A DNA stretch of 64,000 nucleotides from Vibrio penaeicida (GTDB lineage: Bacteria; Pseudomonadota; Gammaproteobacteria; Enterobacterales; Vibrionaceae): positions 1,674,001 to 1,738,000 of the forward strand of contig NZ_AP025144.1 of assembly GCF_019977755.1 (NCBI RefSeq), written 5' to 3'. Positions 55,910-64,000 of the stretch are shown piece after piece (position 1 is the first letter of the stretch; every line of letters starts with the position of its first letter). The notes under the pieces are model-generated. The model had not been told where the DNA came from. It saw only the letters and a list, made by a program, of their open reading frames with translations, and ran no database searches. The translations under genes were made by a program, and so were the position numbers.

Positions 55910-57391
55910 TTACAAATAACGCCCTTCTAGGTGTGCTCTGAAGTGATCCGCATTCAGCACTTCACCTGTTGCACGCTTCACCAAATCGTCGGTGGTGTGC
56001 AAGCAGCCTTGGCTCCATACTTTTTCTTCCAGCCACGTGAAGATTGGCGATAGGTCTTCGCTAGCAATAGCGCCTTCTACATCGACACTTTGCTTCATGC
56101 TTGCCATCATCTGAGCCGCGTACATGGCACCTAATGTGTAACTTGGGAAGTAACCAAAAGCACCATCTGTCCAGTGAATGTCTTGCATACAGCCATTGGT
56201 GAAGTTACCGCGAGTATCCAAGCCCAGGTAAGCTTGCATTTTCTCTGCCCAAAGCTCTGGCACGTCGGTGTGTTTGATTTTGCCATTCATCAAATCACGT
56301 TCGATTTCGTAGCGAAGAATCACGTGTGCAGGGTAGGTCAGTTCATCGGCATCCACGCGAATAAACCCTTTTTCAACACGGGTGTACAGCTTGTGGAAAT
56401 TCTCCGCTGAGAAAGTAGGATCGTCGTTACGCTGGAATTGTTTACGCGCTTTGTCTGCCAAAATCTGAATGAATGGCGTGCTGCGACCAATCTGCATTTC
56501 AAAAAAGAGAGACTGTGACTCGTGGATTCCCATTGACCGAGCTTCACCTACTGGTAAACCTGCAAATTTCTTAGGCAGACCTTGCTCGTAGCGTGCGTGA
56601 CCCGTTTCGTGCACGGTGCCCATCATAGATTGGATAAAGTCGTTTTCATCGTAACGAGTTGTAAGGCGAACATCCGTTGGTACACCGCCGCAAAATGGAT
56701 GGGTACTTTCATCTAAACGACCATGGTTGAAATCAAATTGCAGAAGCTTCATTACATCCAGCCCAAGTGCTTTTTGGTCTGCTGCACTGTATGTGCCAGT
56801 TGGCATGATAATGTCTTCTTTAGTCTGCTTGTCGATGACTTGGTTGATCAAGTCTGGAAGCCATGTTTTTACGTTGCTGAACACGGACTCCAGTGATTCC
56901 GTTGATACACCCGGCTCGTAGAGGTCTAGCATGGCATCGTAAGGTGTTTTCCCTGTCGCTTCAGCACGGATCTGCGCTTCTTCCTGAGAAAGTTTAACCA
57001 CTTCAGCCCAGTTTTTTTCAAATCCTTCCCAGTCGTTTTCGCCACGTTGCGTACGCCATGCGTGCTCACACTTTGAACCTGCTAATGATTTGGCTTCTAC
57101 CAGTTCTTCAGGTAAGACGGTTTCTTGCTGCCAAACGCGTTTCATTTCAGCTAGGCTAGCTGTTTCGTCCGCAGATAAGGATTCAGATTCTGCTTTATCA
57201 AACCACTCCGCTAATTCTGGCTTATTGGAAAGCTGATGCAGGTGTACCGAAAGCTCGGCTAATGCTTCAGAACGTGCTTCACTGCCACCAGCGGGCATAA
57301 CGGCTGCTGCGTCCCAGCCACAGATTGCCTCTAGGTGCTCAAAGCGAGAAATTTTTTTATTGTGTTTTACCAACTTGTCGTAGTAACTCAT
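55910..57391 (-). CDS. Metallocarboxypeptidase, Taq/M32 family
   Basis: 493 residues from the ATG at 57391 (AAGGA upstream); the track start adds 14 residues. The zinc motif HETGH lies in MGTVHETGHARYEQGLP, in the middle of the protein. Other family marks are CGWDAAAVMP at the N-terminus, HPFCGG..TDVRLTTRYDE, GIHESQSLFFE and ADELTYPAHVILRYEIE. It removes C-terminal amino acids from peptides in the cytoplasm. The length matches the family (about 500). Monocistronic, divergent from a LysE-type exporter gene. Confidence 0.93.
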   Translation of the reverse strand: MSYYDKLVKHNKKISRFEHLEAICGWDAAAVMPAGGSEARSEALAELSVHLHQLSNKPELAEWFDKAESESLSADETASLAEMKRVWQQETVLPEELVEAKSLAGSKCEHAWRTQRGENDWEGFEKNWAEVVKLSQEEAQIRAEATGKTPYDAMLDLYEPGVSTESLESVFSNVKTWLPDLINQVIDKQTKEDIIMPTGTYSAADQKALGLDVMKLLQFDFNHGRLDESTHPFCGGVPTDVRLTTRYDENDFIQSMMGTVHETGHARYEQGLPKKFAGLPVGEARSMGIHESQSLFFEMQIGRSTPFIQILADKARKQFQRNDDPTFSAENFHKLYTRVEKGFIRVDADELTYPAHVILRYEIERDLMNGKIKHTDVPELWAEKMQAYLGLDTRGNFTNGCMQDIHWTDGAFGYFPSYTLGAMYAAQMMASMKQSVDVEGAIASEDLSPIFTWLEEKVWSQGCLHTTDDLVKRATGEVLNADHFRAHLEGRYL

Positions 57392-57576
57392 GGTTGTCCT
57401 TGTTACATAGGGGCTTGTTATTGTTGACGCCAACTATAGCAAGGCTTTAGCCTCAAATCATCGGGCGAAATGGTAAATAATTATTGTCCTGTGAGCTGAG
57501 CCAAAATGCTCAAAATTTGGGACTGAGCGCGATTTGCGGTATAAATTCAATGTCGTTGAATTTTTATGGAAAAGTC

Positions 57577-58209
57577 ATGCAAATACTGAACATTGAAGCC
57601 TTTTTAGTTGCGATTACGATTCTTACATTAACACCGGGTCTGGATACTGCTGTTATAGTCAGAAACACAAGCCGCTCGGGTACGCAGCATGGGCTGTTAA
57701 CCAGTGTTGGGATTTGTTGTGGTTTGTTTGTTCATGCGACGTTTTCAGCGATCGGTATTTCTGCGATTTTATTGCAATCCGCTGAGTGGTTTATGGTACT
57801 CAAGCTTGTAGGGGCAGGCTATCTTATTTGGTTGGGAATTGGTTCAATTCGCTCTTTGTTTCAAGCTCGCACTTCCTTGCCCAGCGAAATAGAAAACGTG
57901 TCGGGTATCACCCGTTTGGCAGTGTTACGAGAAGGCTTTCTTTCTAATGTACTGAACCCTAAAACCGCAGTTTTTTACTTGGCATTCTTACCACAATTTA
58001 TTGACCCTCAAGGTAGCGCCGTCGCCCAATCCATGTTTATGGCAGGAATACACTTTGTTATTGCCATGGTTTGGCAGGGTGGCTTAGTGGTTATGGTCAA
58101 TAAAGCCAAGGAACTCTTGAGCAGCGACACATTTTTAAAAGCGGTAGAGGGCGCAACTGGCGCTGTCTTAATCGGCTTAGGCGTGAAGCTGCTTGTCGAC
58201 CAGAGTTAA
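57577..58209 (+). CDS. LysE/RhtB-family amino-acid exporter
   Basis: 210 residues from the ATG at 57577 (GGAAA upstream), the usual RhtB length; earlier frame starts at 57484 and 57550 are rejected as extensions. Six hydrophobic segments. Typical sequence: ITILTLTPGLDTAVIVRNTSRSGTQHGLLTSVGI near the N-terminus and LREGFLSNVLNPKTAVFYLAFLPQFI in the middle. Inner-membrane export of amino acids such as homoserine, threonine or lysine is expected; substrate unknown. Confidence 0.9.
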   Translation: MQILNIEAFLVAITILTLTPGLDTAVIVRNTSRSGTQHGLLTSVGICCGLFVHATFSAIGISAILLQSAEWFMVLKLVGAGYLIWLGIGSIRSLFQARTSLPSEIENVSGITRLAVLREGFLSNVLNPKTAVFYLAFLPQFIDPQGSAVAQSMFMAGIHFVIAMVWQGGLVVMVNKAKELLSSDTFLKAVEGATGAVLIGLGVKLLVDQS

Positions 58210-58230
58210 GGCTCTCGTCGAATTTTTCCA

Positions 58231-59133
58231 TTAATCGTTTTGAAAATAGCTAACCATCGAAGCATTGATATAATCAGTGTGAGTGAGCAATAAATCATGC
58301 CCTGTGTTTTCTAATTCTTCTATTTCAATGGCGCTATTTAATGTTCTCACTCGTTTTGATGTATCCATTGGAGAATACACAACATCGGAATCTCCCATAA
58401 TGATTTTTACCGATTTTGTGAGTGATATTAATTCATTATCAGTTAAGGGTTTTATTTTAGGTAGTTGACTTGGGTTTATTGGAATAAAGCTTTTTGATGA
58501 AAGAATAAAGTCTTTAATAACTTTGTCAAAAAAATCAATGTCGTTTTTGTATAAGTTTTTAAATACCCATTTAAAATACCATTGGTATACCCGATGAAAT
58601 GGAAAGAAGTGAATGAGCAGGCTTTTAAACGAGTAACTGCCATTGAAAGGGCTCAAAGTACCAGCAGGCGCGATTAATAGTAATTTCCTGATGTTATCTT
58701 GCCTTTTTAACGTGTAATGACTGGCAAGCCATCCACCGTAGCTGGATCCTACAAGGTTAATTGCAGTATGAACATTGAGCCCATCCAGTAACTCATCTAC
58801 CCATTGAACAGCATTACTTTCATCAAGAATTGGTTGGCTTGGTACGCTTCTACCGACACAACCAAGGTTGATCACGCCATCCATGGCGTAGGTTCTAAAG
58901 TGTTTAGATAACTCTTCGATATTTAACAGCCATTGAAGAGAGCATGTTCCAGCACCATGGAATAAAAACAAGGGTGGCGCATCAATAGGACCATTAATAC
59001 GAACATGAGTGGTACCGTAAGAGGTATTAATATCCTTTTCTTCATACGGTGTTGGCCATAAATCTAATACTGATTGGTAATGCTGTAAGTATTCTGATTT
59101 TACTTGTTCACTTCTAAATGGATGCGTATTCAT
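58231..59133 (-). CDS. Alpha/beta-hydrolase fold protein
   Basis: 300 residues, ATG at 59133 with GGGGA upstream. Oxyanion region LFLFHGAGTCSLQW (about 52-65), nucleophile elbow LVGSSYGGWLASH (about 126-138, second Ser), acid candidate in IIMGDSDVVYSPM, and catalytic His in ENTGHDLLLTH near the C-terminus. The triad is therefore complete. The lid part is rich in aromatic and basic residues. The substrate is not identifiable; the gene is single, and AT-rich sequence surrounds it. Confidence 0.82.
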   Translation of the reverse strand: MNTHPFRSEQVKSEYLQHYQSVLDLWPTPYEEKDINTSYGTTHVRINGPIDAPPLFLFHGAGTCSLQWLLNIEELSKHFRTYAMDGVINLGCVGRSVPSQPILDESNAVQWVDELLDGLNVHTAINLVGSSYGGWLASHYTLKRQDNIRKLLLIAPAGTLSPFNGSYSFKSLLIHFFPFHRVYQWYFKWVFKNLYKNDIDFFDKVIKDFILSSKSFIPINPSQLPKIKPLTDNELISLTKSVKIIMGDSDVVYSPMDTSKRVRTLNSAIEIEELENTGHDLLLTHTDYINASMVSYFQND

Positions 59134-59265
59134 AATCTATTCCCCATTCGGTATAGAGAATAAGATAATGAGAAATTTTTATAAGATCTAACTAAATTTT
59201 AAAATGATTTATTCAAGAATTATTATTCCGGAAAAAATAAGCCCAGATTCAATCCGGGCTAGAAT

Positions 59266-60636
59266 TTAGTTTTGATGTTCTGTAATCAAATTGGGGGAAT
59301 CAGACATTTTTTCAAAGAAGAGTTTGGTTTCTTCCACAACCACATGCCTTAAAGCGATGAGCCCTATTAAGTTAGGTATTGCCATCAGCCCGTTCACAAT
59401 ATCGGCAATCAGCCAAATCATGTCCAGCTTCAAGAAGGCACCAGAAGCAACCAGCACAACAAATACTATTTTGTAGGGCAATACGGCTTTAGTACCCATT
59501 AGGTACACCACACAGCGCTCGCCATAATAGTTCCAGCCTAAAATCGTGGTGAAAGCAAAAAAGATAAGCCCAATCGACACCAACATTGGTCCGAAAGTGT
59601 CGGAGCTAAGCCCCATGGCGAATGCTGATGTTGTCATCTCTGCGCCAGCGAGATCGCCTTGCCAAGCACCCGTCAAAATAAGCGTTAACCCTGTCATTGT
59701 GCAGATGATGATCGTGTCGAAGAAGGTACCTGTCATCGAGATCAGACCTTGCTTGACACAGGAATCTGTTTTGGCTGCTGCCGCTGCAATTGGTGCACTT
59801 CCTAAGCCCGACTCGTTTGAAAAGACACCGCGAGCGATACCAGATTGAATAGCCAACATGATGCTTGCGCCTAAAAAGCCGCCAGTTGCTGCAGTATTTG
59901 TAAACGCTGATTCTAGAACAAGCTGAATAGCCGGTATTACTTGGTTTGCATTCATCAGTAATACGCTGACACAAGCACCAATGTAGAGTAATGCCATGGA
60001 AGGAACGACTTTACCCGCTACGCGAGCAATGGATTGAATGCCACCCAAAGTCACAAACGCAACGAGTAGGGTAAGTACAACGGCTGCTATTTCTCTTGGC
60101 AAGCCAAATGAAAGCTGAGAAGCGTCTAAAATCGCATTCACTTGTGGGAATGTGCCGATTCCAAAACAGGCAACGCCCAGCGCAAATATGGCGAACATTG
60201 TCGCTAAAAACTTAGATCCCACGCCATCACGCAAATAATACATAGGACCGCCAACCATCTGGCCGTTACTGTCTTTTTGACGGTATTTTACAGCGAGTAG
60301 ACACTCTGCGTATTTTGTTGCCATTCCAAACACGGCAGCCAACCACATCCAAAACAACGCGCCCGGTCCGCCTAATTTTATGGCTGTTGCGACACCCACA
60401 ATATTACCGGTGCCGATGGTGGCCGATAAAGCGGTGCACAGCGCAGCAAAGCTAGATACGTCACCAGAGCCCGTATCTTTGCTAAACACCATTTTTAACG
60501 CCTTGGGTAAATAGCGAAATTGAAGAATGTTCAGTTTGAATGTGAAATAGACGCCTGTTCCTACTAGCAGGATCAGTAGCGGTGGTCCCCAGACCAAGTT
60601 ATCGATGGTCAGTAAAATGGAATGCAGTTCTTGCAT
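59266..60636 (-). CDS. Sodium:amino-acid (glycine/alanine) symporter, AGCS family, riboswitch-controlled
   Basis: 456 residues, ATG at 60636 with AAGGGGAAA upstream. AGCS signature: ALSATIGTGNIVGVATAIKLGGPGALFWMWLAAVFGMATKY, GGPMYYLRDGVG, ARGVFSNESGLGSAPIAAAAA. Typical length and about ten membrane helices. A tandem glycine riboswitch in the leader points to glycine as the substrate, with uptake of excess glycine for use through the cleavage system. Compare the paralogue at 40840-42375, which has an N-terminal extension and no such leader. Confidence 0.92.
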   Translation of the reverse strand: MQELHSILLTIDNLVWGPPLLILLVGTGVYFTFKLNILQFRYLPKALKMVFSKDTGSGDVSSFAALCTALSATIGTGNIVGVATAIKLGGPGALFWMWLAAVFGMATKYAECLLAVKYRQKDSNGQMVGGPMYYLRDGVGSKFLATMFAIFALGVACFGIGTFPQVNAILDASQLSFGLPREIAAVVLTLLVAFVTLGGIQSIARVAGKVVPSMALLYIGACVSVLLMNANQVIPAIQLVLESAFTNTAATGGFLGASIMLAIQSGIARGVFSNESGLGSAPIAAAAAKTDSCVKQGLISMTGTFFDTIIICTMTGLTLILTGAWQGDLAGAEMTTSAFAMGLSSDTFGPMLVSIGLIFFAFTTILGWNYYGERCVVYLMGTKAVLPYKIVFVVLVASGAFLKLDMIWLIADIVNGLMAIPNLIGLIALRHVVVEETKLFFEKMSDSPNLITEHQN

Positions 60637-60744
60637 GGTTTCCCCTTAATTAATAAAACATAAGGAGAAGAGAGAAAGGGGGCGTCTACTCACAAGAGCA
60701 GATCCCAAAATGGGTTATTCACCAAAAGGTTTGGTTGAAATGGT

Positions 60745-61000
60745 TGCCTTTCACTCCTCTGTCCTTTTGCCTGAGAGTTTCACTTCTGTATAACCAAGTA
60801 ATCTTTAGATCACTTGATAGAGAAGCTTGCTCCTTCGGCGACCGATTTAACGGTTCTCTCCAGAGGTTCCTCCAACAACAGTCCTCGCCAATTCAAGATT
60901 GAAAATCTGGAATTTAGCACCTGAAAGATTTACTTCTTCGGCGGGTTATACTCACTTAAATTGAAAAGTTAGAGTAAAACCTCTCTCCTGCTGTCTTCAC
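60745..61000 (-). ncRNA. Tandem glycine riboswitch
   Basis: Read on the minus strand, the leader of the AGCS gene contains two glycine-aptamer copies. The first runs from AGGAGAGAGG near 60992 through CCGAAGAAGTAAA and TCTTTCAGGTG to GGCGAGGAC near 60887. The second runs from GAACCTCTGGAGAG near 60865 through CGCCGAAGGAGCAAGC to ACTCTCAGGCAAAAGGAC near 60765. Conserved core elements (CCGAAGNAG, CUCAGGNAAAAGGAC) and the short linker match the Vibrio tandem design. The expression platform should be the stretch to the ATG at 60636. Confidence 0.9.
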
Positions 61001-61298
61001 TGGAACAAAAGTCTTTCGACTTTAAGCTGCGCATCGTACAAAAAGAAAAGGACGATGTCAGTAGCGGAAAATCTGTTTGCGCAAATATCAAGCAAAGCAA
61101 ACGATTAGTGAGGAAAGAAATGATGGAAATCAAGTTGTAATGAAATCTTGACCGAAGCCGACTAGCACTAATGTGGATTAAACCTATTATTAATTCAGCA
61201 GTAAAAACATGGAACGCGCTGTTTTCACGTCGGACTTTAAGCCCAAACCAACGCCAGACGGTGAAATGCGTATTAAATAGCCCACTAGAGGACACTCA
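61001..61298. promoter_or_regulatory. Divergent promoter region, riboswitch leader / SDR gene
   Basis: About 300 bp without a gene between the riboswitch and the SDR start. Both promoters should be here. No operator recognised. Confidence 0.4.
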
Positions 61299-62033
61299 AT
61301 GTTTAACAATAAAATATGTGTTGTAACCGGTGCCGCCCAAGGTATTGGTAAAGCGGTTGTCAAACGGTTTTCTGAGCAAGGTGCAACGAAAGTTTATGCC
61401 CTTGATATGAACGAACAAGTGCTGAACGAAGCCTTTTCAAGTCATGAGAATGTACAAGCCGTTACGGTCAATATATGCGACCGAGAAGCAATAGCAGCAC
61501 TGGTGAACGACATTAAATCAGAGTTTGGTCGAATCGACGTACTTGTGAACAATGCTGGTATCACGCGGGATGGCTTGATAGACAGAATGACAGAGCAAGA
61601 TTGGGATCAAGTCATTGATGTGAATTTAAAAGGGGTATTCAACCTCACCCAAGCGATTGCACCAATAATGATTGAAAATGACTACGGATCCATTGTGACG
61701 ATGTCGTCGGTTGTCGGAACAGATGGCAACATTGGTCAAACCAACTACGCCGCAACCAAAGGTGGCGTGATAGCCATGACGAAAGGGTGGGCGAAAGAGT
61801 TTGCACGCAAAGGTGCGCAAGTGAGAGCAAACTGTGTAGCTCCAGGCTTTGTAGAAACGCCGATGACGGCGGATTTACCAGAAAAAGTATTGGATATGAT
61901 GAAAGCAAAAACGCCACTAGGTCGAATGGGTAAACCAGAAGACATTACCAATGGAGTGGAGTTTCTAGCCAGCGATAAAGCCAGTTTTATTACGGGGCAG
62001 GTGTTAAAAATTGATGGGGGGCTAGTGATTTAA
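61299..62033 (+). CDS. Short-chain dehydrogenase/reductase, FabG-like 3-oxoacyl-ACP reductase
   Basis: 244 residues, ATG at 61299 with GAGGA upstream. Classical SDR: cofactor loop VVTGAAQGIGKAVVKRF (about 8-24), NNAG at about 85-88, catalytic Ser in TMSSVVG, YAATKGG giving Tyr and Lys, and VAPGFVETPMT. This family uses NAD(P)H to reduce 3-oxoacyl thioesters or related ketones. There is no fab or pha gene beside it, so the physiological substrate is open. A terminator follows. Confidence 0.88.
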   Translation: MFNNKICVVTGAAQGIGKAVVKRFSEQGATKVYALDMNEQVLNEAFSSHENVQAVTVNICDREAIAALVNDIKSEFGRIDVLVNNAGITRDGLIDRMTEQDWDQVIDVNLKGVFNLTQAIAPIMIENDYGSIVTMSSVVGTDGNIGQTNYAATKGGVIAMTKGWAKEFARKGAQVRANCVAPGFVETPMTADLPEKVLDMMKAKTPLGRMGKPEDITNGVEFLASDKASFITGQVLKIDGGLVI

Positions 62034-62052
62034 CGTCTTCACCTAGTCATTT

Positions 62053-62097
62053 AAAGTGAGGTGGGACTTGATGTGCCCGCTTCACTTTTGCCTTTTC
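62053..62097 (+). terminator. Terminator after the SDR gene
   Basis: AAAGTGAGGTGGG pairs with CCCGCTTCACTTT (two G-U pairs) around a 10-base loop, followed by TGCCTTTTCG, about 20 bp past the stop. Confidence 0.65.
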
Positions 62098-62211
62098 GAT
62101 TACATTTCAAACGATCACACCTTACTCTGCTTTCAGACGGTGATATTTCGGACATAGTGTTTACGCTCTAAGCTCAAAAAAGTGGTATAACTAACTGAAC
62201 AGGAGGAAGTT

Positions 62212-62370
62212 ATGACCAGACTAATTGCAATTGGGGTGCTTATTGCCATCGCCGTGCTACTTTTTCGTTATCGAACCAACGAAAAACTGCAAAAAGGCGT
62301 CATTCTTGCATCAATAATTGGGTTTGTAATCTACGTTGTGTCAGTTATGACCATGGAATTGATCAACTGA
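62212..62370 (+). CDS. Small membrane protein, 52 residues
   Basis: ATG at 62212 directly behind a strong AGGAGGAAG site; TGA at 62368-62370. The product starts MTRLIAIGVLIAIAVLLFRY (one membrane helix), has a short basic loop RTNEKLQKG, and then a second helix ASIIGFVIYVVSVMTMEL. It is too short for a usual ORF cut-off, but the ribosome site, composition and spacing (15 bp to the next gene) support a real gene. Co-transcribed with the coiled-coil membrane protein downstream. Function unknown. Confidence 0.75.
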   Translation: MTRLIAIGVLIAIAVLLFRYRTNEKLQKGVILASIIGFVIYVVSVMTMELIN

Positions 62371-62385
62371 CGTTGGAGCTAAAGA

Positions 62386-63138
62386 ATGGTAGACAATAAT
62401 ATCCAAGACGAACGCGATGACGATCAGGAAGAAGTCGTCATTATTGAAGAGCGTAACAAATCCTCTTACATCTACATCACAGTTGCGGCCATATTAGGGC
62501 TAGCGATTGGTGGACTGGTTGGTGCCGTAGTTACGCAAAGCAGTTGGCAGGATGCCTACCTATCTCAAGATAAAGAAACTCAAACGTTGGCTGGTGAAAA
62601 TGTACAGCTTCAACAAACATTAAGTGCCTATGAAGTCGACTCAGCTAAAGCGATTGAGTCGGCATTGATTCAGCAAGCAAATGAACTGAATGCGAAGTTC
62701 CAAGCACAACTTCAACAGCTACAGACGACGGTGACAGAGCTTGAAAAGGTGAACCTAGAGCAAGAAGCGTTGATTGCCCAACAAGGCTCACAACTTGAAG
62801 ATTTGGGTATATCAAACCAAAGACTCAATCGACAAGCCGATTTACAAGCCTCTGTGTTTGAACGTTCAAGAGAAGTATTTCAGCGTGAAATGGCTATCCG
62901 ACAAGAGTTAGACGGGTTGCTTAAAGAACAGAAAGAGCTGCTGCCTCAGAAGGAAAAACTCAGTAAAGAGTGTGACGAGTTTTTGGCAGGCACATCTTGG
63001 GATGCGTCTTCAGATTCGTGTGATAAGAGTGACGACGTGAATTCTAAACTCAGCCAAATCGCACAAATGATTGAGGTTCATAAACTGGATCTTGAACAAA
63101 TCAAAGCGCTGTCTGAAGGGCTGGGGTTAGGTAACTGA
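62386..63138 (+). CDS. Inner-membrane-anchored coiled-coil protein of unknown function
   Basis: 250 residues. An acidic N-terminus (about 1-25, rich in D/E), one membrane helix (about 29-50, YIYITVAAILGLAIGGLVGAVV), then a long heptad-rich Gln/Leu/Glu coiled coil from about 60 to 200. A two-Cys segment (KECDEFLAG...DSCDKS) lies near 200-215, followed by a final helix. The topology suggests a periplasmic coiled coil with a possible disulfide. Similar Vibrio proteins are sometimes labelled as chromosome-partition proteins, which this sequence does not support because it has no ParA ATPase motif. In an operon with the 52-residue membrane protein. Confidence 0.75.
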   Translation: MVDNNIQDERDDDQEEVVIIEERNKSSYIYITVAAILGLAIGGLVGAVVTQSSWQDAYLSQDKETQTLAGENVQLQQTLSAYEVDSAKAIESALIQQANELNAKFQAQLQQLQTTVTELEKVNLEQEALIAQQGSQLEDLGISNQRLNRQADLQASVFERSREVFQREMAIRQELDGLLKEQKELLPQKEKLSKECDEFLAGTSWDASSDSCDKSDDVNSKLSQIAQMIEVHKLDLEQIKALSEGLGLGN

Positions 63139-63183
63139 TCTTTCTCGCGCAAAGCTAGTTTGATTTGAAAAGAAAACTGATTC

Positions 63184-63228
63184 GAAAACAAACCCTGCCA
63201 ATGTTGTTGGCGGGGTTTGTTTTTTATA
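63184..63228. terminator. Terminator between the coiled-coil gene and the ABC permease gene
   Basis: AACAAACCCTGCCAA / TTGGCGGGGTTTGTT with a short loop and T/A runs on both sides, so it can serve both convergent genes. Confidence 0.85.
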
Positions 63229-63235
63229 GGCATTT

Positions 63236-64000
63236 TTATCGGGCTGGACTTTCCGTATCCGAATTACGCATCCGAATCCAAGCGATACCAAACCAGATAA
63301 ACGCAAGCACCCAAAGCTGTGTGACCACGTCTTTAATTTGCCAAAGCTGTGCGCCCATTTGATTGAGTTTTAAGAAGCCTTGAATAGCTGGCGTACTCGG
63401 CAGTGCATTTGCTATCCAAATCAGAGGTTGTGGCAAGCTTTCAACCGGCCATATAAACCCAGCGGTGAAAATCAGTGGCATTGAACTCACCAGCACAATT
63501 AACGTAACCAGCTCCGTTCTCGGCAATAGGCTGCCCAATACAATACCAACTGCGCCAGTGCTTATTAAGAAGGGGATAAGCAAAGCGAACAAGTTGGGTA
63601 TGCTGGCTAGCCTATTGATCTCGTAGAAATCAAAACTGAATCCGAAGTAATACAAACTGAGAGCAAGATATAAAACGCCGAACACAAAAACGCGATGGCT
63701 TACGAGGCTTAATGGCGACATTTTATGCCAATACGCTGATGGGGTATTTGTTTTCTTCTGGTGCGCAGTCAGAAGACCTGCACCCATGATCAATGTTTGA
63801 TGAAGTATGAGTACAAAGACAGCGGGGACGACATAGTCGACGTAACCCATTTCGGGATTAAACGTGGGTTTAATGTTTAAGTGCACTGGTGAATACAGTT
63901 CACTGGCTTTCGCTAGTGGCATGCCATCGGCAAGCAGTTTTACCACTTTTGCTTTCGCCGCCAAAGTCCCCGATGCTTGTGCCAGACCTTCAACAACCGC
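63236..64000 (-). CDS. ABC-2 type transporter permease, C-terminal part (5' end outside window)
   Basis: The minus-strand frame is open to the right edge of the window, so the TTG at 63964 is internal and the gene continues beyond 64000. The visible 250 or so residues hold five hydrophobic segments and match the ABC-2/YhbS-YhhJ type permease C-terminus: YVVPAVFVLILHQTLIMGAGL, PFLISTGAVGIVLGSLLPRTE, VLVSSMPLIFTAGFIWPVESLPQPLIWIANALPSTPAIQGFLKLNQMGA. Such permeases work with an ATPase and a membrane-fusion protein in export. Partners should lie upstream, outside the window. Confidence 0.85.
   Translation of the reverse strand, partial: AVVEGLAQASGTLAAKAKVVKLLADGMPLAKASELYSPVHLNIKPTFNPEMGYVDYVVPAVFVLILHQTLIMGAGLLTAHQKKTNTPSAYWHKMSPLSLVSHRVFVFGVLYLALSLYYFGFSFDFYEINRLASIPNLFALLIPFLISTGAVGIVLGSLLPRTELVTLIVLVSSMPLIFTAGFIWPVESLPQPLIWIANALPSTPAIQGFLKLNQMGAQLWQIKDVVTQLWVLAFIWFGIAWIRMRNSDTESPAR

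Overview
The window looks like chromosome from a marine Vibrio or a close relative. Most genes have typical Vibrio counterparts: HrpA, the quinone-linked D-lactate dehydrogenase Dld, a tandem glycine riboswitch in front of an AGCS symporter, a LuxP-type binding protein, an M32 carboxypeptidase and CutC. No rRNA, tRNA or CRISPR array was seen.

Layout. 1-2.9 kb holds the 3' end of hrpA and two paralogous small outer-membrane proteins. 3.1-34.9 kb is a secondary-metabolite locus. Two near-duplicate MFS transporters flank an inverted JmjC/cupin oxygenase gene. An ATP-grasp-like enzyme gene is divergent from three giant, overlapping genes that encode 7 adenylation domains, 4 condensation-type C domains plus 1 epimerase, one AT-less KS-KR polyketide module and two thioesterases. 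35.0-39.8 kb is a signalling locus: a LuxP-like periplasmic protein, a second periplasmic binding protein, and a membrane GGDEF-EAL protein coupled to it by an ATGA overlap. 39.8-44.6 kb is metabolic (Hyi/OtnI-like isomerase, AGCS symporter, Dld). 44.6-50.1 kb is a foreign-looking patch: a very AT-rich gene encoding a phosphoribosyltransferase-NADAR fusion, an AraC regulator, a 266-bp MITE-like element, and an IS481-family element that has split an AhpD-like gene. 50.1-64 kb is mostly ordinary chromosome: an Lrp/AsnC-DMT exporter pair, CutC/SIS/AraC, an unknown secreted protein, M32 peptidase, LysE, hydrolase, riboswitch-controlled AGCS symporter, SDR, a 52-aa membrane protein, a coiled-coil protein and a truncated ABC-2 permease.

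How the biosynthetic genes may work together (inference). The first synthetase (A-T-C-A-T) should hand over to the second (TubC_N-C-A-T-C-A-T-E-C-A-T-TE) through a TubC-type docking domain, giving a pentapeptide with one D residue. The third (A-T-C-A-T-KS-KR-T-TE) starts with an A domain, has no C or docking domain to accept an upstream chain, and ends in its own TE. It reads as a second line making Ile/Val-Asn extended by a reduced ketide, i.e. a statine-like beta-hydroxy-gamma-amino acid. Two start points and two release domains in one operon are the most unusual feature of the window. Whether the two products are joined, for example by the adjacent ATP-grasp enzyme, cannot be read from sequence. 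The acyltransferase for the KS module and the phosphopantetheinyl transferase are not in the window.
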